A stretch of 54,406 bases of DNA from a virus, in the IMG/VR virus record IMGVR_UViG_3300010373_001372, positions 1 to 54,406 of that record. The stretch is one strand, 5' to 3'. A program made the position numbers and the translations under genes. Position 1 is the first letter of the stretch. Every line of letters begins with the position of its first letter. The notes under the pieces are model-generated. The model was not told the DNA's origin. It searched no databases and worked only from the letters and a program-made list of their open reading frames with translations. Below are positions 21,542 through 30,372 of this stretch, one piece after another.

Positions 21542-23630
21542 GAGCGACCGTCGCATCCGCGCTAATGGCCGTGTCGTCTATCGTGGCGCTGCCAACGGCA
21601 TCCGGCCCGATCCTCAGGAGAAGGTCTCGAATTGGGCCGAGGCGTTTCGCATTGTGCCGGAGATCGGCGCTGTGCCTGGCCCCTGGCGCAACGACGTCGG
21701 GCCGTATCTGATCGAGCCGATGGATGCACTCTCGCCGGACGATCCATGCGAGCACGTCGTCATCATCAAGCCGTCGCAGTCGGGCGGTTCGGCGGTTGGC
21801 GAAAACTGGCTGGGCTTCATCATGCACCGGGCACCGGGTCCGACGATGTATGTCGGCCCAACCGTCCAGGCGGCGATCGACTGGTACCAGGAGAAGCTCG
21901 AGCCGACGATCAACGCCACCCCGGTATTGTCGCCGGCGCGTGGTGGCACCGTGGCCCCGAAGCGGTCGCGGTCGGGCGAAGGCTCGACAACCAAGCGCGT
22001 GCGCTTCGCCGGCGGCTTCCTGCTCCTGTCAGGCGCCAACTCGGCGGCCACGCTCCGCCAGCACTCGATCCGCTACATGGTGCGGGACGATCGCTCGGCC
22101 TGGACCGACAATGCTGACGGTGAAGGTGATCCGAAGGATTTGAGCGACGCGCGCCTTAAGACGTTCCGTGTCTTCGGCCTCGCCAAGGTGCTCGACGTAT
22201 CCTCGCCGAAGCTGAAGGGCGCTGACATCGACGCCGACTACGAGCTCGGCGATAAGCGCCGCTACTACATGGCGTGCAAGCGCTGCGGCGATCTCACAGA
22301 TTTCGTCTGGGAAGATATCCAGAAGAGCGACGCGGCTCCGTTCCGTTGTCACCTCATTTGCCCCAGCTGCGGCATGGTACATTACGAGGGCGACAAGGCC
22401 GACATGATCTCGGTCGCGTCCGGTGCCTGCTGGATACCGACCGCTCCCGACGCCGATGGCGAGGTCCCGCCAAAGACGATCGCGAGGGGCGATATCGACG
22501 CCTGGCGACACCGCCATACCGGTCGCTTCATTAAGAGCTACGCCATCACCGGCGAGTTCAACATCTTCGAGCGCTGGGACAACCTGGCGCAGCGCGAAAA
22601 AGACGCTGGCGATGACCCGGAGAAGCTGCAGCCGTTCCAGAACAGCGACCTCGGCCGTGGCTACGAACCGAAGGGCGAGGGGCCCGGATGGGAGTTGCTG
22701 GCTGCCCGCAAGAATAGCGAGTGGTCGCGCGGCACGATGCCCGCCGGCGTGCTCTACACCACGCTGACGGCGGACGTGCAGGCGGACGGGCTTTACTGGG
22801 CGATCCTCGGCTGGGGGCCGGGGAAACGCACCTGGCATATCGACCACGGATTCCTCGCTGGATCGACCGATGTCGCCTTCGAAGGGGCGTGGCCCAAGCT
22901 CGATCTCATTGCGGATCGGGGTATCAGCTTCGGCGGCATCCGCATTGCGCCCGACCTGATCGGCGTCGACAGCGGCTACAATGCCGAGGCGGTCTACAGT
23001 TGGGTGAAGCGCCGCCACAACGCTCTTGCCTTCAAGGGTATCGAGGGCTGGAGCAAACTACCGATCGGCCGCGCCGAGACACCAGAGGTCAGAAAGCACG
23101 GCACTTCGGCCGGCAAGGCGCGACGCCACGGCATGAAGGTCTGGCTGGTCGGTACGTACGGCCTCAAAGCGGCGCTGATGAACTTCCTCGCTCGGCTCCC
23201 CAAGGAGGGCGACGGCGGGCTGCCCACCGGCTACCAGCAGTTCCCCGGCGATACCGAGGAGGAGTATTTCCGCCACCTCGTCTCCGAGTTTGTCGCCACC
23301 GTCGAGGAAAAAGGTGAGATCAAGCGGGTGTGGCAGCGCAAGGGGCCGAACCACTGGCTCGACTGCAACATCTATGCGTGGGCGCTGACGTATTACGCCA
23401 ATCTCTGGGCGTGGACGGAAGCACAATGGGAAGACCGCGCACGAGAGTTGACGGAAATGGCGCGCGACGTGCAGCCGGATATTTTTGGCGGTCCGACGGG
23501 CTCCGTGGCGACGGCTCTTCCGGCAACGACAACGATTGAAGATACGGCCGCCGATGCCGCGCCGGCGAAACAGGTGCGAACCGGAAAATCGGATGATGGT
23601 CTCGATGCCTTAGCGCGGCTCAATCGTTGA
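21504..23630 (+). CDS. Terminase large subunit, lambda GpA family
   Basis: 708 residues. ATPase half: adenine/Walker A-like VVIIKPSQSGGSAVGENWLG, then GPTMYVGPTVQAAIDWYQEK and IRYMVRDDRSAW. A central zinc-binding insert has CKRCGD and CPSCG pairs. The nuclease half includes LIGVDSGYNAEAVYSWVK with a metal-binding Asp, and a C-terminal HWLDCNIYAWAL strand. GpA-type motors cut concatemers at cos and pump DNA into the prohead. Three ATGs lie close together (21498, 21501, 21504); the overlap with the small subunit leaves the choice open. The C-terminal tail is acidic, as needed for portal contact. Confidence 0.88.
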   Translation: MATTSTLPASRTESDRRIRANGRVVYRGAANGIRPDPQEKVSNWAEAFRIVPEIGAVPGPWRNDVGPYLIEPMDALSPDDPCEHVVIIKPSQSGGSAVGENWLGFIMHRAPGPTMYVGPTVQAAIDWYQEKLEPTINATPVLSPARGGTVAPKRSRSGEGSTTKRVRFAGGFLLLSGANSAATLRQHSIRYMVRDDRSAWTDNADGEGDPKDLSDARLKTFRVFGLAKVLDVSSPKLKGADIDADYELGDKRRYYMACKRCGDLTDFVWEDIQKSDAAPFRCHLICPSCGMVHYEGDKADMISVASGACWIPTAPDADGEVPPKTIARGDIDAWRHRHTGRFIKSYAITGEFNIFERWDNLAQREKDAGDDPEKLQPFQNSDLGRGYEPKGEGPGWELLAARKNSEWSRGTMPAGVLYTTLTADVQADGLYWAILGWGPGKRTWHIDHGFLAGSTDVAFEGAWPKLDLIADRGISFGGIRIAPDLIGVDSGYNAEAVYSWVKRRHNALAFKGIEGWSKLPIGRAETPEVRKHGTSAGKARRHGMKVWLVGTYGLKAALMNFLARLPKEGDGGLPTGYQQFPGDTEEEYFRHLVSEFVATVEEKGEIKRVWQRKGPNHWLDCNIYAWALTYYANLWAWTEAQWEDRARELTEMARDVQPDIFGGPTGSVATALPATTTIEDTAADAAPAKQVRTGKSDDGLDALARLNR

Positions 23631-23643
23631 GGGAAACCAACAC

Positions 23644-24531
23644 TCACCGGACTATGCTTTTTAAGAATTCCCACACGCGACGCTTCACTCGCTCGCTCCA
23701 GGTTTCGACCTTACGAAAACCTGATGACCATGACTTGTATTGATCAGCTGGAGGTATCAAGCCTGCACCCTCTGCCTTCGCCCAATCCACGGGGGGTGCC
23801 ATAGGTCCGACTGGCAACCGCAACTGCCGTCCGCGAGCATGCAGGCGCTTGTACCGCTCATAAATGTCCTCCAACGCAAAGCCACTGAAGGCGATGCAGT
23901 CATCGGTCTTGGAATAGATTGCTTCTACCGTTGATGAGTAGCGGCCGTCGAAAACACCACGCTCGTCCGGAGTTCCGAGGTAAGTTCGCGCATCTGCACC
24001 TCCGGGCGAGGTCCTGAACTCGTCTACCAGCTTGTTGCGAAAGGCTACTGCTTCTCGCAGTGTGTCGATGGAGCCTGATAAGGTTAGGACCGCTGCCTGA
24101 CCGCGGGAATTGAGCGTCATCTTCTCGAAGACGTGGCGTTCCAAGGTTTCTATAGGCGTTCGCGGCATTGTCAGCGTCTGCAGGTCCGCCTTTATCTCGT
24201 GAACAATTCGAGCCGCACCTGGCTTCTTCGCCTCGGCGACTGCCTGATCAAAAGCCTGTTTCTCGGCCACATACCGATTTCTTAGCGGTCTCACCAAGTC
24301 CTGCTTCATGTTCAAAAAAGTGTTTCGGATGGAGTAACTTAGGACCATGGAGGCGGTGGTGGCGTTCAGTTCCTTTCTAAGTTCGGAGCGCCGCTCCTTT
24401 TTGTTCATGACGGATTGAACTGCCCAAGCACCTCCTCCGGCTGCGACCAACGTCGCTAGCAGCAATACGATGTTGTCCGCCGAAAGTAGCTTAGTCAGCG
24501 CGTCGGCAATCGGCTTGGCGTCGAATGACAT
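23644..24531 (-). CDS. Membrane-anchored moron protein inserted in the head operon
   Basis: 295 residues on the strand opposite the structural genes. Residues ~20-43 (NIVLLLATLVAAGGGAWAVQ) form one membrane helix, followed by a long helical, charged cytoplasmic part (KKERRSELRKELNATTASM, then RNRYVAEKQAFDQAVAEAKK). No catalytic motif. The start ATG 24531 is preferred over the open upstream codons. Codon use is less GC-rich than the flanking terminase and connector genes, and it lies between them, breaking an otherwise constant gene order. This is the mark of a moron: a gene acquired later and expressed from its own promoter. Superinfection exclusion is a guess. Confidence 0.6.
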   Translation of the reverse strand: MSFDAKPIADALTKLLSADNIVLLLATLVAAGGGAWAVQSVMNKKERRSELRKELNATTASMVLSYSIRNTFLNMKQDLVRPLRNRYVAEKQAFDQAVAEAKKPGAARIVHEIKADLQTLTMPRTPIETLERHVFEKMTLNSRGQAAVLTLSGSIDTLREAVAFRNKLVDEFRTSPGGADARTYLGTPDERGVFDGRYSSTVEAIYSKTDDCIAFSGFALEDIYERYKRLHARGRQLRLPVGPMAPPVDWAKAEGAGLIPPADQYKSWSSGFRKVETWSERVKRRVWEFLKSIVR

Positions 24532-24600
24532 TGCACGGCCCCCTTCGTTTTCGAACAATGTCGCCTTGAACTGGCAAATTCAACTTGGAATGGACCAACG

Positions 24601-24846
24601 ATGGCCGACTTGACCCTCGACGAGATCAACTCGGCGATCGATAGCCTGCGCTCGGCCAAAATGGCGCGTCTGACGGGCGGCGCGGTTGTGCGGACTCAGT
24701 ACCAGAGCGGGTCCGCGCAAAAGGAAATGGCGACCTTCGCGGATATCGATGCCGAAATCGCACGGCTTGAGGTGTTGCGGTCGAGGCTGACCGGCTTGCC
24801 GACCGGCAATGGGCCGATCCGTATCGGCTTTGGGAGACGGATTTGA
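24601..24846 (+). CDS. Head-tail joining protein, gpW-like
   Basis: 81 residues. LTLDEINSAIDSLRSAKMAR, a turn with TGGAVVRTQYQSGSAQKEMA, then DIDAEIARLEVLRSRLTG reproduces the alpha-beta-alpha layout and length of lambda gpW (68 residues), including the conserved substrate loop. gpW plugs the portal after packaging and starts tail attachment. It precedes the portal gene with a four-base overlap, as in lambda. An ATG with a weak upstream site begins it. Confidence 0.8.
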   Translation: MADLTLDEINSAIDSLRSAKMARLTGGAVVRTQYQSGSAQKEMATFADIDAEIARLEVLRSRLTGLPTGNGPIRIGFGRRI

Positions 24847-26486
24847 GTGCTTTGAAGCCCCGCGTGCGTGTTGCCGCCGGCGACGCGACCGGCCGTACCG
24901 CACGGCCAGTTGCCGAAGGTGGCATCCGCCGCACTAGCTACAATGCGGCAGATCTCGGCCATCCGTCCCTGCAGGGCTGGATGCCGCCCATCCAGTCCGC
25001 CGATGCCGAGTGGCTCCGTGACCGTCCGGTTTCGATCGCACGCATCCGTGACGTCATCCGCAACGAAGGCTGGGCCAAATCCGGCGTCGATCGCAAGGTC
25101 GATATGCTGGTCGGCGGCTCGCTGCGGCTCAACGCCAAGCCCGATCCGGTTGGCTTGGGCATTTCGCCTGCCGCGGCGCACACGCTCGGTCGCCAAATCC
25201 AGTCGAAATGGTTCGATTGGGCTGAAGACCCGATCTTCCGGTGCGATGCCGAGCGGCAGTTGCCGTTTGCCGGGCTCGCCGGGCTCATTACCCGCGAGTT
25301 TGTCGGCATCGGCGAGGGCCTTGGCGTGCTTCGCTGGATCGATAGGTCCGGCTGGGACTATCGCACGGCCGTCCAGATCATCGATCCCGACCGCCTGAGC
25401 AATCCGATGGGTATGCCGGACAGCGACACGCTGCGTGGCGGGGTCGAAAAGGACCAGAACAACGCGCCGATCGGCTATCACATCCGCCGCGGTCATCCCG
25501 CCGACGTTTTCAGCATGAAAACATCGTCCTTCCAGTGGGATTACATCCCCCGCTGGGATGCCATTGGTGCCTGGGAGCGGCCGAAGGTCGTTCACGTCTA
25601 TGACAAGCATCGGCCAGGCCAGTCACGCGGCATTTCCGACTTCGTCGCGTCTCTGACCAAGCTTCGCATGCTGTCGCGCTACTCGGAATCAGAGGTGCGC
25701 ACAGCAGCGATCAACGCCACGATCGTCGGGGCGATCTATACCCAGATGGGAGCCGAATACGCCGCCGACCGCCTCGGCAGCGACGCTCCCAGCGACGTCG
25801 ACTGGGGCGAATTCAACACGTCGCGCGCTGAGTTCTACGGCAAGCGCAATGTCATGGACGATGCGCGCTTTCTGACGCTGTTTCCGTCGGACCGGCTCGA
25901 CCTCAACACCACGCCGCGCCAGACGGCAGGCTACCCGGCGTTCCAGACGTCGTTTTTGCAGGCCTTCGCCGCCTCCCTCGGCATTTCCTACGAGCAGTTG
26001 TCGATGGATTGGTCGAAGACCAACTATTCGTCGGCACGCGCCGCGCTCAATGAGGTCTGGCGCGGGGTGATGCGCCTCCGCGCCATCCTGATCTGGGGTT
26101 TTGCCGTCCCGGTCTTCGCGGCATGGCTCGAGGATGCCCTCGACGCCGGCACGGTCGAGGTGCCGAAGGGCTGCGCCGACTTTTATGATGCGCCAGCCGC
26201 CTGGCTTAACGCCGACTGGATCGGTCCGGCGCGCGGCTTCATAGATCCGGTCAAGGAAGCGCAGGCTTCCTCACTGCGGATCGATGGCCGCATTTCGACG
26301 CTCGAGCGCGAAGCTGCCGAGCAGGGTCAGGATTGGGAAGAGATCATCGCGCAGCTCGCCCGTGAACGTGCCGCCATGGAAGCCGCCGGCATTCCGGGCG
26401 TCGTCACCGATACCAAGATCGTCGCCCCGACCGACGCCCAGCAGCAGCCGGGTGGCGAACAGGGTAGAACTGGCGCTGAGAACTAG
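24843..26486 (+). CDS. Portal protein, lambda gpB family
   Basis: 547 residues, close to lambda gpB (533). Recognisable portal features are the N-terminal RDNEGW-like element seen here as RDVIRNEGWAKSGVDRKVDM, DLNTTPRQTAGYPAFQTSFL, followed by FAASLGISYEQLSMDWSKTN with YSSARAALNEVWRG, typical of the clip and stem regions. The dodecameric ring feeds DNA into the head and joins the tail. TTG 24843 overlaps the joiner's stop. The C-terminus is Gln/Gly-rich. It converges on the minus-strand membrane gene at 26483. Confidence 0.88.
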   Translation: MSALKPRVRVAAGDATGRTARPVAEGGIRRTSYNAADLGHPSLQGWMPPIQSADAEWLRDRPVSIARIRDVIRNEGWAKSGVDRKVDMLVGGSLRLNAKPDPVGLGISPAAAHTLGRQIQSKWFDWAEDPIFRCDAERQLPFAGLAGLITREFVGIGEGLGVLRWIDRSGWDYRTAVQIIDPDRLSNPMGMPDSDTLRGGVEKDQNNAPIGYHIRRGHPADVFSMKTSSFQWDYIPRWDAIGAWERPKVVHVYDKHRPGQSRGISDFVASLTKLRMLSRYSESEVRTAAINATIVGAIYTQMGAEYAADRLGSDAPSDVDWGEFNTSRAEFYGKRNVMDDARFLTLFPSDRLDLNTTPRQTAGYPAFQTSFLQAFAASLGISYEQLSMDWSKTNYSSARAALNEVWRGVMRLRAILIWGFAVPVFAAWLEDALDAGTVEVPKGCADFYDAPAAWLNADWIGPARGFIDPVKEAQASSLRIDGRISTLEREAAEQGQDWEEIIAQLARERAAMEAAGIPGVVTDTKIVAPTDAQQQPGGEQGRTGAEN

Positions 26487-26803
26487 GTGTGGTCAAACCA
26501 CGACAAGCCAACGCTTGCAGCCAGCGCGATGACGGCGAACGTTGCTCTTGCGATGTGCCAGAAACGGCTGGCGTTCGCGCGGTTCTGAAAATCGAGTAGC
26601 TCTGCCTCGGTGTTGCTCTTCTCTTCGGTCGCGGCGATCGCGTCAGACCACCTCACAAGGCTCGCCCACCCTAACTTTATGATCATGCCGCTTAGGAGCT
26701 TGGCCTGATCTTCTTGCTCCTTCAGCGCTGCCCATTGTTCCCATATCAGCGCTACGACGCCGAGAATGCCAGCGATGCCGGACCAGATATGCAAAATCGG
26801 CAT
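26483..26803 (-). CDS. Two-TM membrane protein inserted between portal and protease
   Basis: 106 residues from ATG 26803 (frame open to 26893). Residues ~1-20 (MPILHIWSGIAGILGVVALI) form the first membrane helix, a charged helical middle holds EEKSNTEAELLDFQNRANAS, and a second helix (ATFAVIALAASVGLSWF) closes the protein. Oriented against the head operon and of lower GC than neighbours. Like the 23.6-kb gene it seems a moron. Function unknown; the two-helix membrane form would suit an exclusion or defence protein. Confidence 0.5.
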   Translation of the reverse strand: MPILHIWSGIAGILGVVALIWEQWAALKEQEDQAKLLSGMIIKLGWASLVRWSDAIAATEEKSNTEAELLDFQNRANASRFWHIARATFAVIALAASVGLSWFDHT

Positions 26804-26898
26804 TGTGGGCCCCCAACTCTCGACCGTTCCTAGATAGGCCACCCTTGTGAACCGCGCCACGGCCACGACGTCGTGCGCCAAGTCATGGACCAAATGTC

Positions 26899-28419
26899 AT
26901 GCCTGATCTCGATCTCATCCTGAGAACGCCTGGCCGTGTACTGATGCTCGAGCGGAGCGTCGCGGAGGCCATGATCGACCGTGCGTTCGAGGAGCGCCGT
27001 TCGGGCGGCGGCAACCTGCTGACGCGTGCCTTTTCGGCCCTGACGCATCGGCCGCGCGCCGAGACTGGCGATGACGACGACGCCGATCGGCAGGTTGACC
27101 GGTCGCGGCTTGCCACGGCCTCAGTTCCGTGGGCTGGCACGATCGAGTGGGCGGACGGCTACGCCATCGTCGACGGCGTCGCCGTCATCGACATCTGCGG
27201 CGTCCTGACGCCCGATGGCTATTACGACTGGTGGACCGACGCCTGGTATGGCGGCTACACCCAGATCGGCGCCGCTGTTGCGCTTGCCCGCGTCGATGAT
27301 CGCGTTCACGCGCTCTTTCTGCGCATCAATTCGCCCGGCGGCCTGGTCGACGGCTGCTTCGATCTCGCCGCCGACATCGCCGCCGGCAACGGCAAGTCCG
27401 CAGGCAAGCCGGTCTGGGCGTCGGTCCGCACCGCATGCTCGGCCGCCTATGCGCTCGCGAGTGCCGCTGACAGGATCCTTGCCGCTTCCGAAAGCGATGT
27501 CGGCTCCATCGGCGTCTACGTCCTTCACGTCGACGCGTCCGGCTGGCTGGCCGAGCATGGCGTCAAGATAGAAGCGATCCAGAATGGCGCCCGCAAGACG
27601 GACGGTCACGACTGGAAGCCGCTTTCGGACGATGCGCGTGCAAAATTGCAGTCGACCGTCGACCAGATCGGGCGCCGCTTCGCTGGTGTGGTGAATGCCG
27701 GCCGTGCCCTCTCGACGGCCACGATCGCAGGGCTTGAGGGCCAATGGTTCCTCGCCCAGCACGATGATCCGAAACAGTCGGGCCTCGCGCTCGGCCTGGT
27801 CGATGAAATCGCCACCGAGCAGGCTGCCTTTGCCGCCCTGCAGAAATCCCTGACCAGCTCCGGCGGCGCGTCGCCTGCTGCGCCAGGGTCAACCGACAAA
27901 ACGCGCGCTAACACGGAGACTGATATGCCACTCGCGGAACAGATCGCCGCCTTGCGTGCCAAGGCGGCCAACGGCGATACGGCGGCCCTTGCCGAACTCA
28001 AGAGCCTCGGCATTTCGGCCAAGGCCGAAGATGCGACGGACGACGACGCCGGCGATGATGACGAGACCGATGGCGACGGCAAGCAGAAGCCCGCCAACGA
28101 CGATGACGACGACGAGGATGGCGACGGCGAGCCCGAGGCGAACGCCACCGGAGCCGACGCCGGCTTTAAGCTGCTGAACGCCAAAGAGGCCAAGGGCCGC
28201 ACGGACCTCGCCAATCGCCTCGCCCGAAAGGTCGCCGATGGCAAGCTGACCTATGGCGAGGCCAAGGACATGCTGGCCTCTGCACCGAAGTCGCGCCCCC
28301 TGGCGGATGCCATGGCCAATCGCGACCGCAATCCTGGCAACGATGCCGGCGCAGGTCTCGCGCGAGGCGCCGGTCTCGGCGCCGCCATCGATCGGCTGGT
28401 TGCCAAGAAGCGCGCATAG
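26899..28419 (+). CDS. Prohead maturation protease, S49/SppA-like, with scaffold tail
   Basis: 506 residues. Peptidase half: oxyanion-type FLRINSPGGLVDGCFDLAAD, nucleophile Ser in TACSAAYALASAADRIL, then SDVGSIGVYVLHVDASGWLA and AIQNGARKTDGHDW, as in lambda gpC and SppA-type signal peptide peptidases. The last ~165 residues are a highly charged, acidic, Ala-rich segment typical of scaffold proteins and contain an in-frame start (see next entry). Cleaves scaffold and itself to mature the prohead. Start ATG 26899; order portal, protease, decoration, capsid is that of lambda. Confidence 0.87.
   Translation: MPDLDLILRTPGRVLMLERSVAEAMIDRAFEERRSGGGNLLTRAFSALTHRPRAETGDDDDADRQVDRSRLATASVPWAGTIEWADGYAIVDGVAVIDICGVLTPDGYYDWWTDAWYGGYTQIGAAVALARVDDRVHALFLRINSPGGLVDGCFDLAADIAAGNGKSAGKPVWASVRTACSAAYALASAADRILAASESDVGSIGVYVLHVDASGWLAEHGVKIEAIQNGARKTDGHDWKPLSDDARAKLQSTVDQIGRRFAGVVNAGRALSTATIAGLEGQWFLAQHDDPKQSGLALGLVDEIATEQAAFAALQKSLTSSGGASPAAPGSTDKTRANTETDMPLAEQIAALRAKAANGDTAALAELKSLGISAKAEDATDDDAGDDDETDGDGKQKPANDDDDDEDGDGEPEANATGADAGFKLLNAKEAKGRTDLANRLARKVADGKLTYGEAKDMLASAPKSRPLADAMANRDRNPGNDAGAGLARGAGLGAAIDRLVAKKRA
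27925..28419 (+). CDS. Nested scaffold protein, Nu3-like, by internal start
   Basis: 164 residues in the same frame as the protease. ATG 27925 follows an ACGGAG site at 27912-27917 and starts a new, independent-looking protein: MPLAEQIAALRAKAANGDTA, helical and acidic (TDDDAGDDDETDGDGK, DDDDDEDGDGE), then a helical end KLTYGEAKDMLASAPKS. Lambda makes Nu3 in just this way from within gene C. The scaffold would assemble the capsid shell and be removed by the protease. Confidence 0.65.
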   Translation: MPLAEQIAALRAKAANGDTAALAELKSLGISAKAEDATDDDAGDDDETDGDGKQKPANDDDDDEDGDGEPEANATGADAGFKLLNAKEAKGRTDLANRLARKVADGKLTYGEAKDMLASAPKSRPLADAMANRDRNPGNDAGAGLARGAGLGAAIDRLVAKKRA

Positions 28420-28447
28420 CGAGCGAAATTCCTGTCCGCCAGTCCAG

Positions 28448-28480
28448 CCGCCCGGTCACTCGCCGGGCGGTTCTTTTTTG
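28448..28480 (+). terminator. Rho-independent terminator after the protease gene
   Basis: Perfect stem CCGCCCGG (28448-28455) and CCGGGCGG (28463-28470) with loop TCACTCG, followed by TTCTTTTTT. It lies between the protease/scaffold gene and the decoration gene, so it would reduce transcription into the capsid genes unless antiterminated. Confidence 0.8.
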
Positions 28481-28520
28481 TCCCAGCACTTTCCCGCAAC
28501 CCAGCTGAAGGAGAGCGTCA

Positions 28521-29201
28521 ATGCTCACCAGGTCCTTTTCGGTCGGCAAGCCCAAGCTTCAGACCGCTCTTCTCAAATATGAACTCTTCCCCGACTTCAA
28601 CCGCGAGCAGCTGACCCTGCTGGCGGGCAGCGGCGCCGAACGCATCATCGAGCTTGGCACCATTCTCGGGCTCTCGACCACAACCGCCGTGTCGGTTGCC
28701 GCCAAAGCCGGCAACACGGGCAACGGCGTCTTCACCCTCGCTAATCCAGCGATCGCAGCGGGCACGCTTCCAGGTGTCTACGAGGTCGTCTGCATCGAAC
28801 CTGCGGCGAATGCCGGTACCTTCGAGGTGTTTGATCCCAACGGCGTCGCCATCGGCACTGCGGTCGTGGCGGTCGCCTTTACCGGCGCGCTGAAATTCAC
28901 GATCGCCGATGGTGCTGCCGACTTCGTCGCCGGCGACGCGTTCTTCGTCACCGTGCCGGTCGGCGCCAAGGCGAAGGCCTGGGACCCGACCGCCCTCGAC
29001 GGCAGTGCGCTTGTCGACAGCATCGCGCTCGCCAAGGGCATCGCGGCGGACGGCACGGATAGCACCATTCTCGCGCTGTCCCGCGGCCCGGCGATCATCG
29101 CGCTCGATGGCATCGAATGGCCGGACGGCGTGACGGACCCCCAGAAGGCGGCTGCGCTCGCCGCCCTCGCACTCAAGGGCATCATCGCCCGCCCGAGCTA
29201 G
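28521..29201 (+). CDS. Head decoration protein, gpD/HDPD family, with insert
   Basis: 226 residues, about twice lambda gpD (110). The N-terminal ~45 residues (FSVGKPKLQTALLKYELFPD) and the C-terminal part (DSIALAKGIAADGTDSTILA, LSRGPAIIALDGIEW) resemble the decoration-protein family. Between them residues ~55-155 form a repeat-like beta-rich domain with VSVAAKAGNTGNGVFTLANP, GTLPGVYEVVCIEP and ADFVAGDAFFVTVP. Trimers cap threefold sites of the shell; the insert would project outward and could bind host or surface sugars. An AGGAG site precedes the ATG. Confidence 0.78.
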   Translation: MLTRSFSVGKPKLQTALLKYELFPDFNREQLTLLAGSGAERIIELGTILGLSTTTAVSVAAKAGNTGNGVFTLANPAIAAGTLPGVYEVVCIEPAANAGTFEVFDPNGVAIGTAVVAVAFTGALKFTIADGAADFVAGDAFFVTVPVGAKAKAWDPTALDGSALVDSIALAKGIAADGTDSTILALSRGPAIIALDGIEWPDGVTDPQKAAALAALALKGIIARPS

Positions 29202-29212
29202 GCCCTCCACTC

Positions 29213-29240
29213 CGGCAAGCTGCAAATTTGCAGCTTGCCG
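29213..29240. repeat. 28-base perfect palindrome before the capsid gene
   Basis: CGGCAAGCTGCAAA (29213-29226) is followed directly by its exact reverse complement (29227-29240). In RNA this forms a long hairpin; in DNA it is a symmetrical protein site. The core TGCAAATTTGCA is also at 20750-20761, upstream of the terminase genes. It stands 40 bases upstream of the major capsid start. No T-run follows, so termination is less likely than RNA processing or protein binding. Confidence 0.7.
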
Positions 29241-29279
29241 CCCAATCGCATCCCTTGAAACCCATTCTGGAGGCGGTCC

Positions 29280-30329
29280 ATGGACCCCGAAGATTTCGTA
29301 TTCCCGTATACGGCGACTGATCTCACCGAGCAGATCAATCGTATTCCCAATTCCTATGGCCTGCTTCGCGCCATGGGTCTGTTCGGTGACGGCACGCCCG
29401 TCGTTTCGACCACCGTCGAAATCCGCATCGAAGATGGCGTGCTGCGCGTGCTGCCCGCCAAGGAACGCGGCGCGCCCGGCACGGTCGGTCAGCGCGAGAC
29501 GGGCACCAGCATCTTCCTCAGCGTGCCGCACTTCCCCTCGCTCGATCTCATCACGCCGCAGGACATCCAGAACATGATGATCGTCATCGCGCGCACCAAG
29601 CGCCCGGCGACGGTCGAAGACGAGCTGGCGAAACGGCTGCTCAACATCCGCCGCAACCACGACATCACCCTCGAATATCTGCGGATGGGCGCGCTCAAGG
29701 GCCTGATCCTCGACGGTGACGGCACGACCCTTTACGACCTCTACGACGTCTTCGGCATCAACAAGGTCACGGTCGATTTCGCGCTCGGCACCGATGATAC
29801 CGACGTCATCGCCAAGTGCGACCAAGTCTATCATTCGATCGCCGACAACCTGAAGGGCGAGACAATGACCGGCGTCGAAGTGCTGGTCGACGGCGGGTTC
29901 TTCAACAGGCTGATCCAGCATCCCAATGTCGAGAAATACTGGACCAGCAATCAGCTCGGCGTCGCCGAGTTTGCGAAGATGCGCCGCGCAGAGTTGGGGC
30001 AGAGCTGGGGTCGCACTTTCGAGTTCCAGCAGATCATCTGGACCGAGTATCGCGGCTCGGCGCCGGTCAAGGCTGCCGGCGCCGCGACTAGCGTGCCCTT
30101 CATTGCGGCCAATTACGGCCACGCCTATCCGACCGGGACCCAGAACGCGTTCGAGACGTTCTTCGCGCCTGCCGACGATATCCGCTTCGTCAATACGCCG
30201 GGCGAAAACATCTATATTTCGCCCGAAATCCTGAAGCACGGCGAGGGTATCGAGCTGAAAAGCCAGTCCAACCCGCTGCCGATCGTCAAGCGGCCCGAGC
30301 TGCTGGTCGAAATCCACACCTCGAACTGA
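29280..30329 (+). CDS. Major capsid protein, lambda gpE family
   Basis: 349 residues (lambda gpE 341). Recognised by family sequence traits such as FPYTATDLTEQINRIPNSYG near the N-terminus, VVSTTVEIRIEDGVLRVLPA, GAPGTVGQRETGTS, then NRLIQHPNVEKYWTSNQLG and LKSQSNPLPIVKRPELLVEI at the C-terminus. It forms the HK97-fold shell. The gene follows decoration protein in lambda order. AGG before the ATG with a short spacer. Confidence 0.88.
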   Translation: MDPEDFVFPYTATDLTEQINRIPNSYGLLRAMGLFGDGTPVVSTTVEIRIEDGVLRVLPAKERGAPGTVGQRETGTSIFLSVPHFPSLDLITPQDIQNMMIVIARTKRPATVEDELAKRLLNIRRNHDITLEYLRMGALKGLILDGDGTTLYDLYDVFGINKVTVDFALGTDDTDVIAKCDQVYHSIADNLKGETMTGVEVLVDGGFFNRLIQHPNVEKYWTSNQLGVAEFAKMRRAELGQSWGRTFEFQQIIWTEYRGSAPVKAAGAATSVPFIAANYGHAYPTGTQNAFETFFAPADDIRFVNTPGENIYISPEILKHGEGIELKSQSNPLPIVKRPELLVEIHTSN

Positions 30330-30337
30330 CCCCCCTC

Positions 30338-30372
30338 AACAGCGGCCCGGCATTCAACAGCTGGGCCGTTGT
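30338..30372 (+). terminator. Weak hairpin after the capsid gene
   Basis: ACAGCGGCCC (30339-30348) pairs with GGGCCGTTGT (30363-30372) apart from one G-T wobble, leaving a 14-base loop. No clear T-run follows, so it is perhaps an attenuator or an RNA stabiliser that raises capsid mRNA level relative to downstream genes. Confidence 0.4.

Noticed and set aside
28518-30317. Minus-strand frame of 599 codons opposite decoration and capsid genes
   Set aside because: Antisense shadow with composition bias and no domain; the plus-strand genes are clear.
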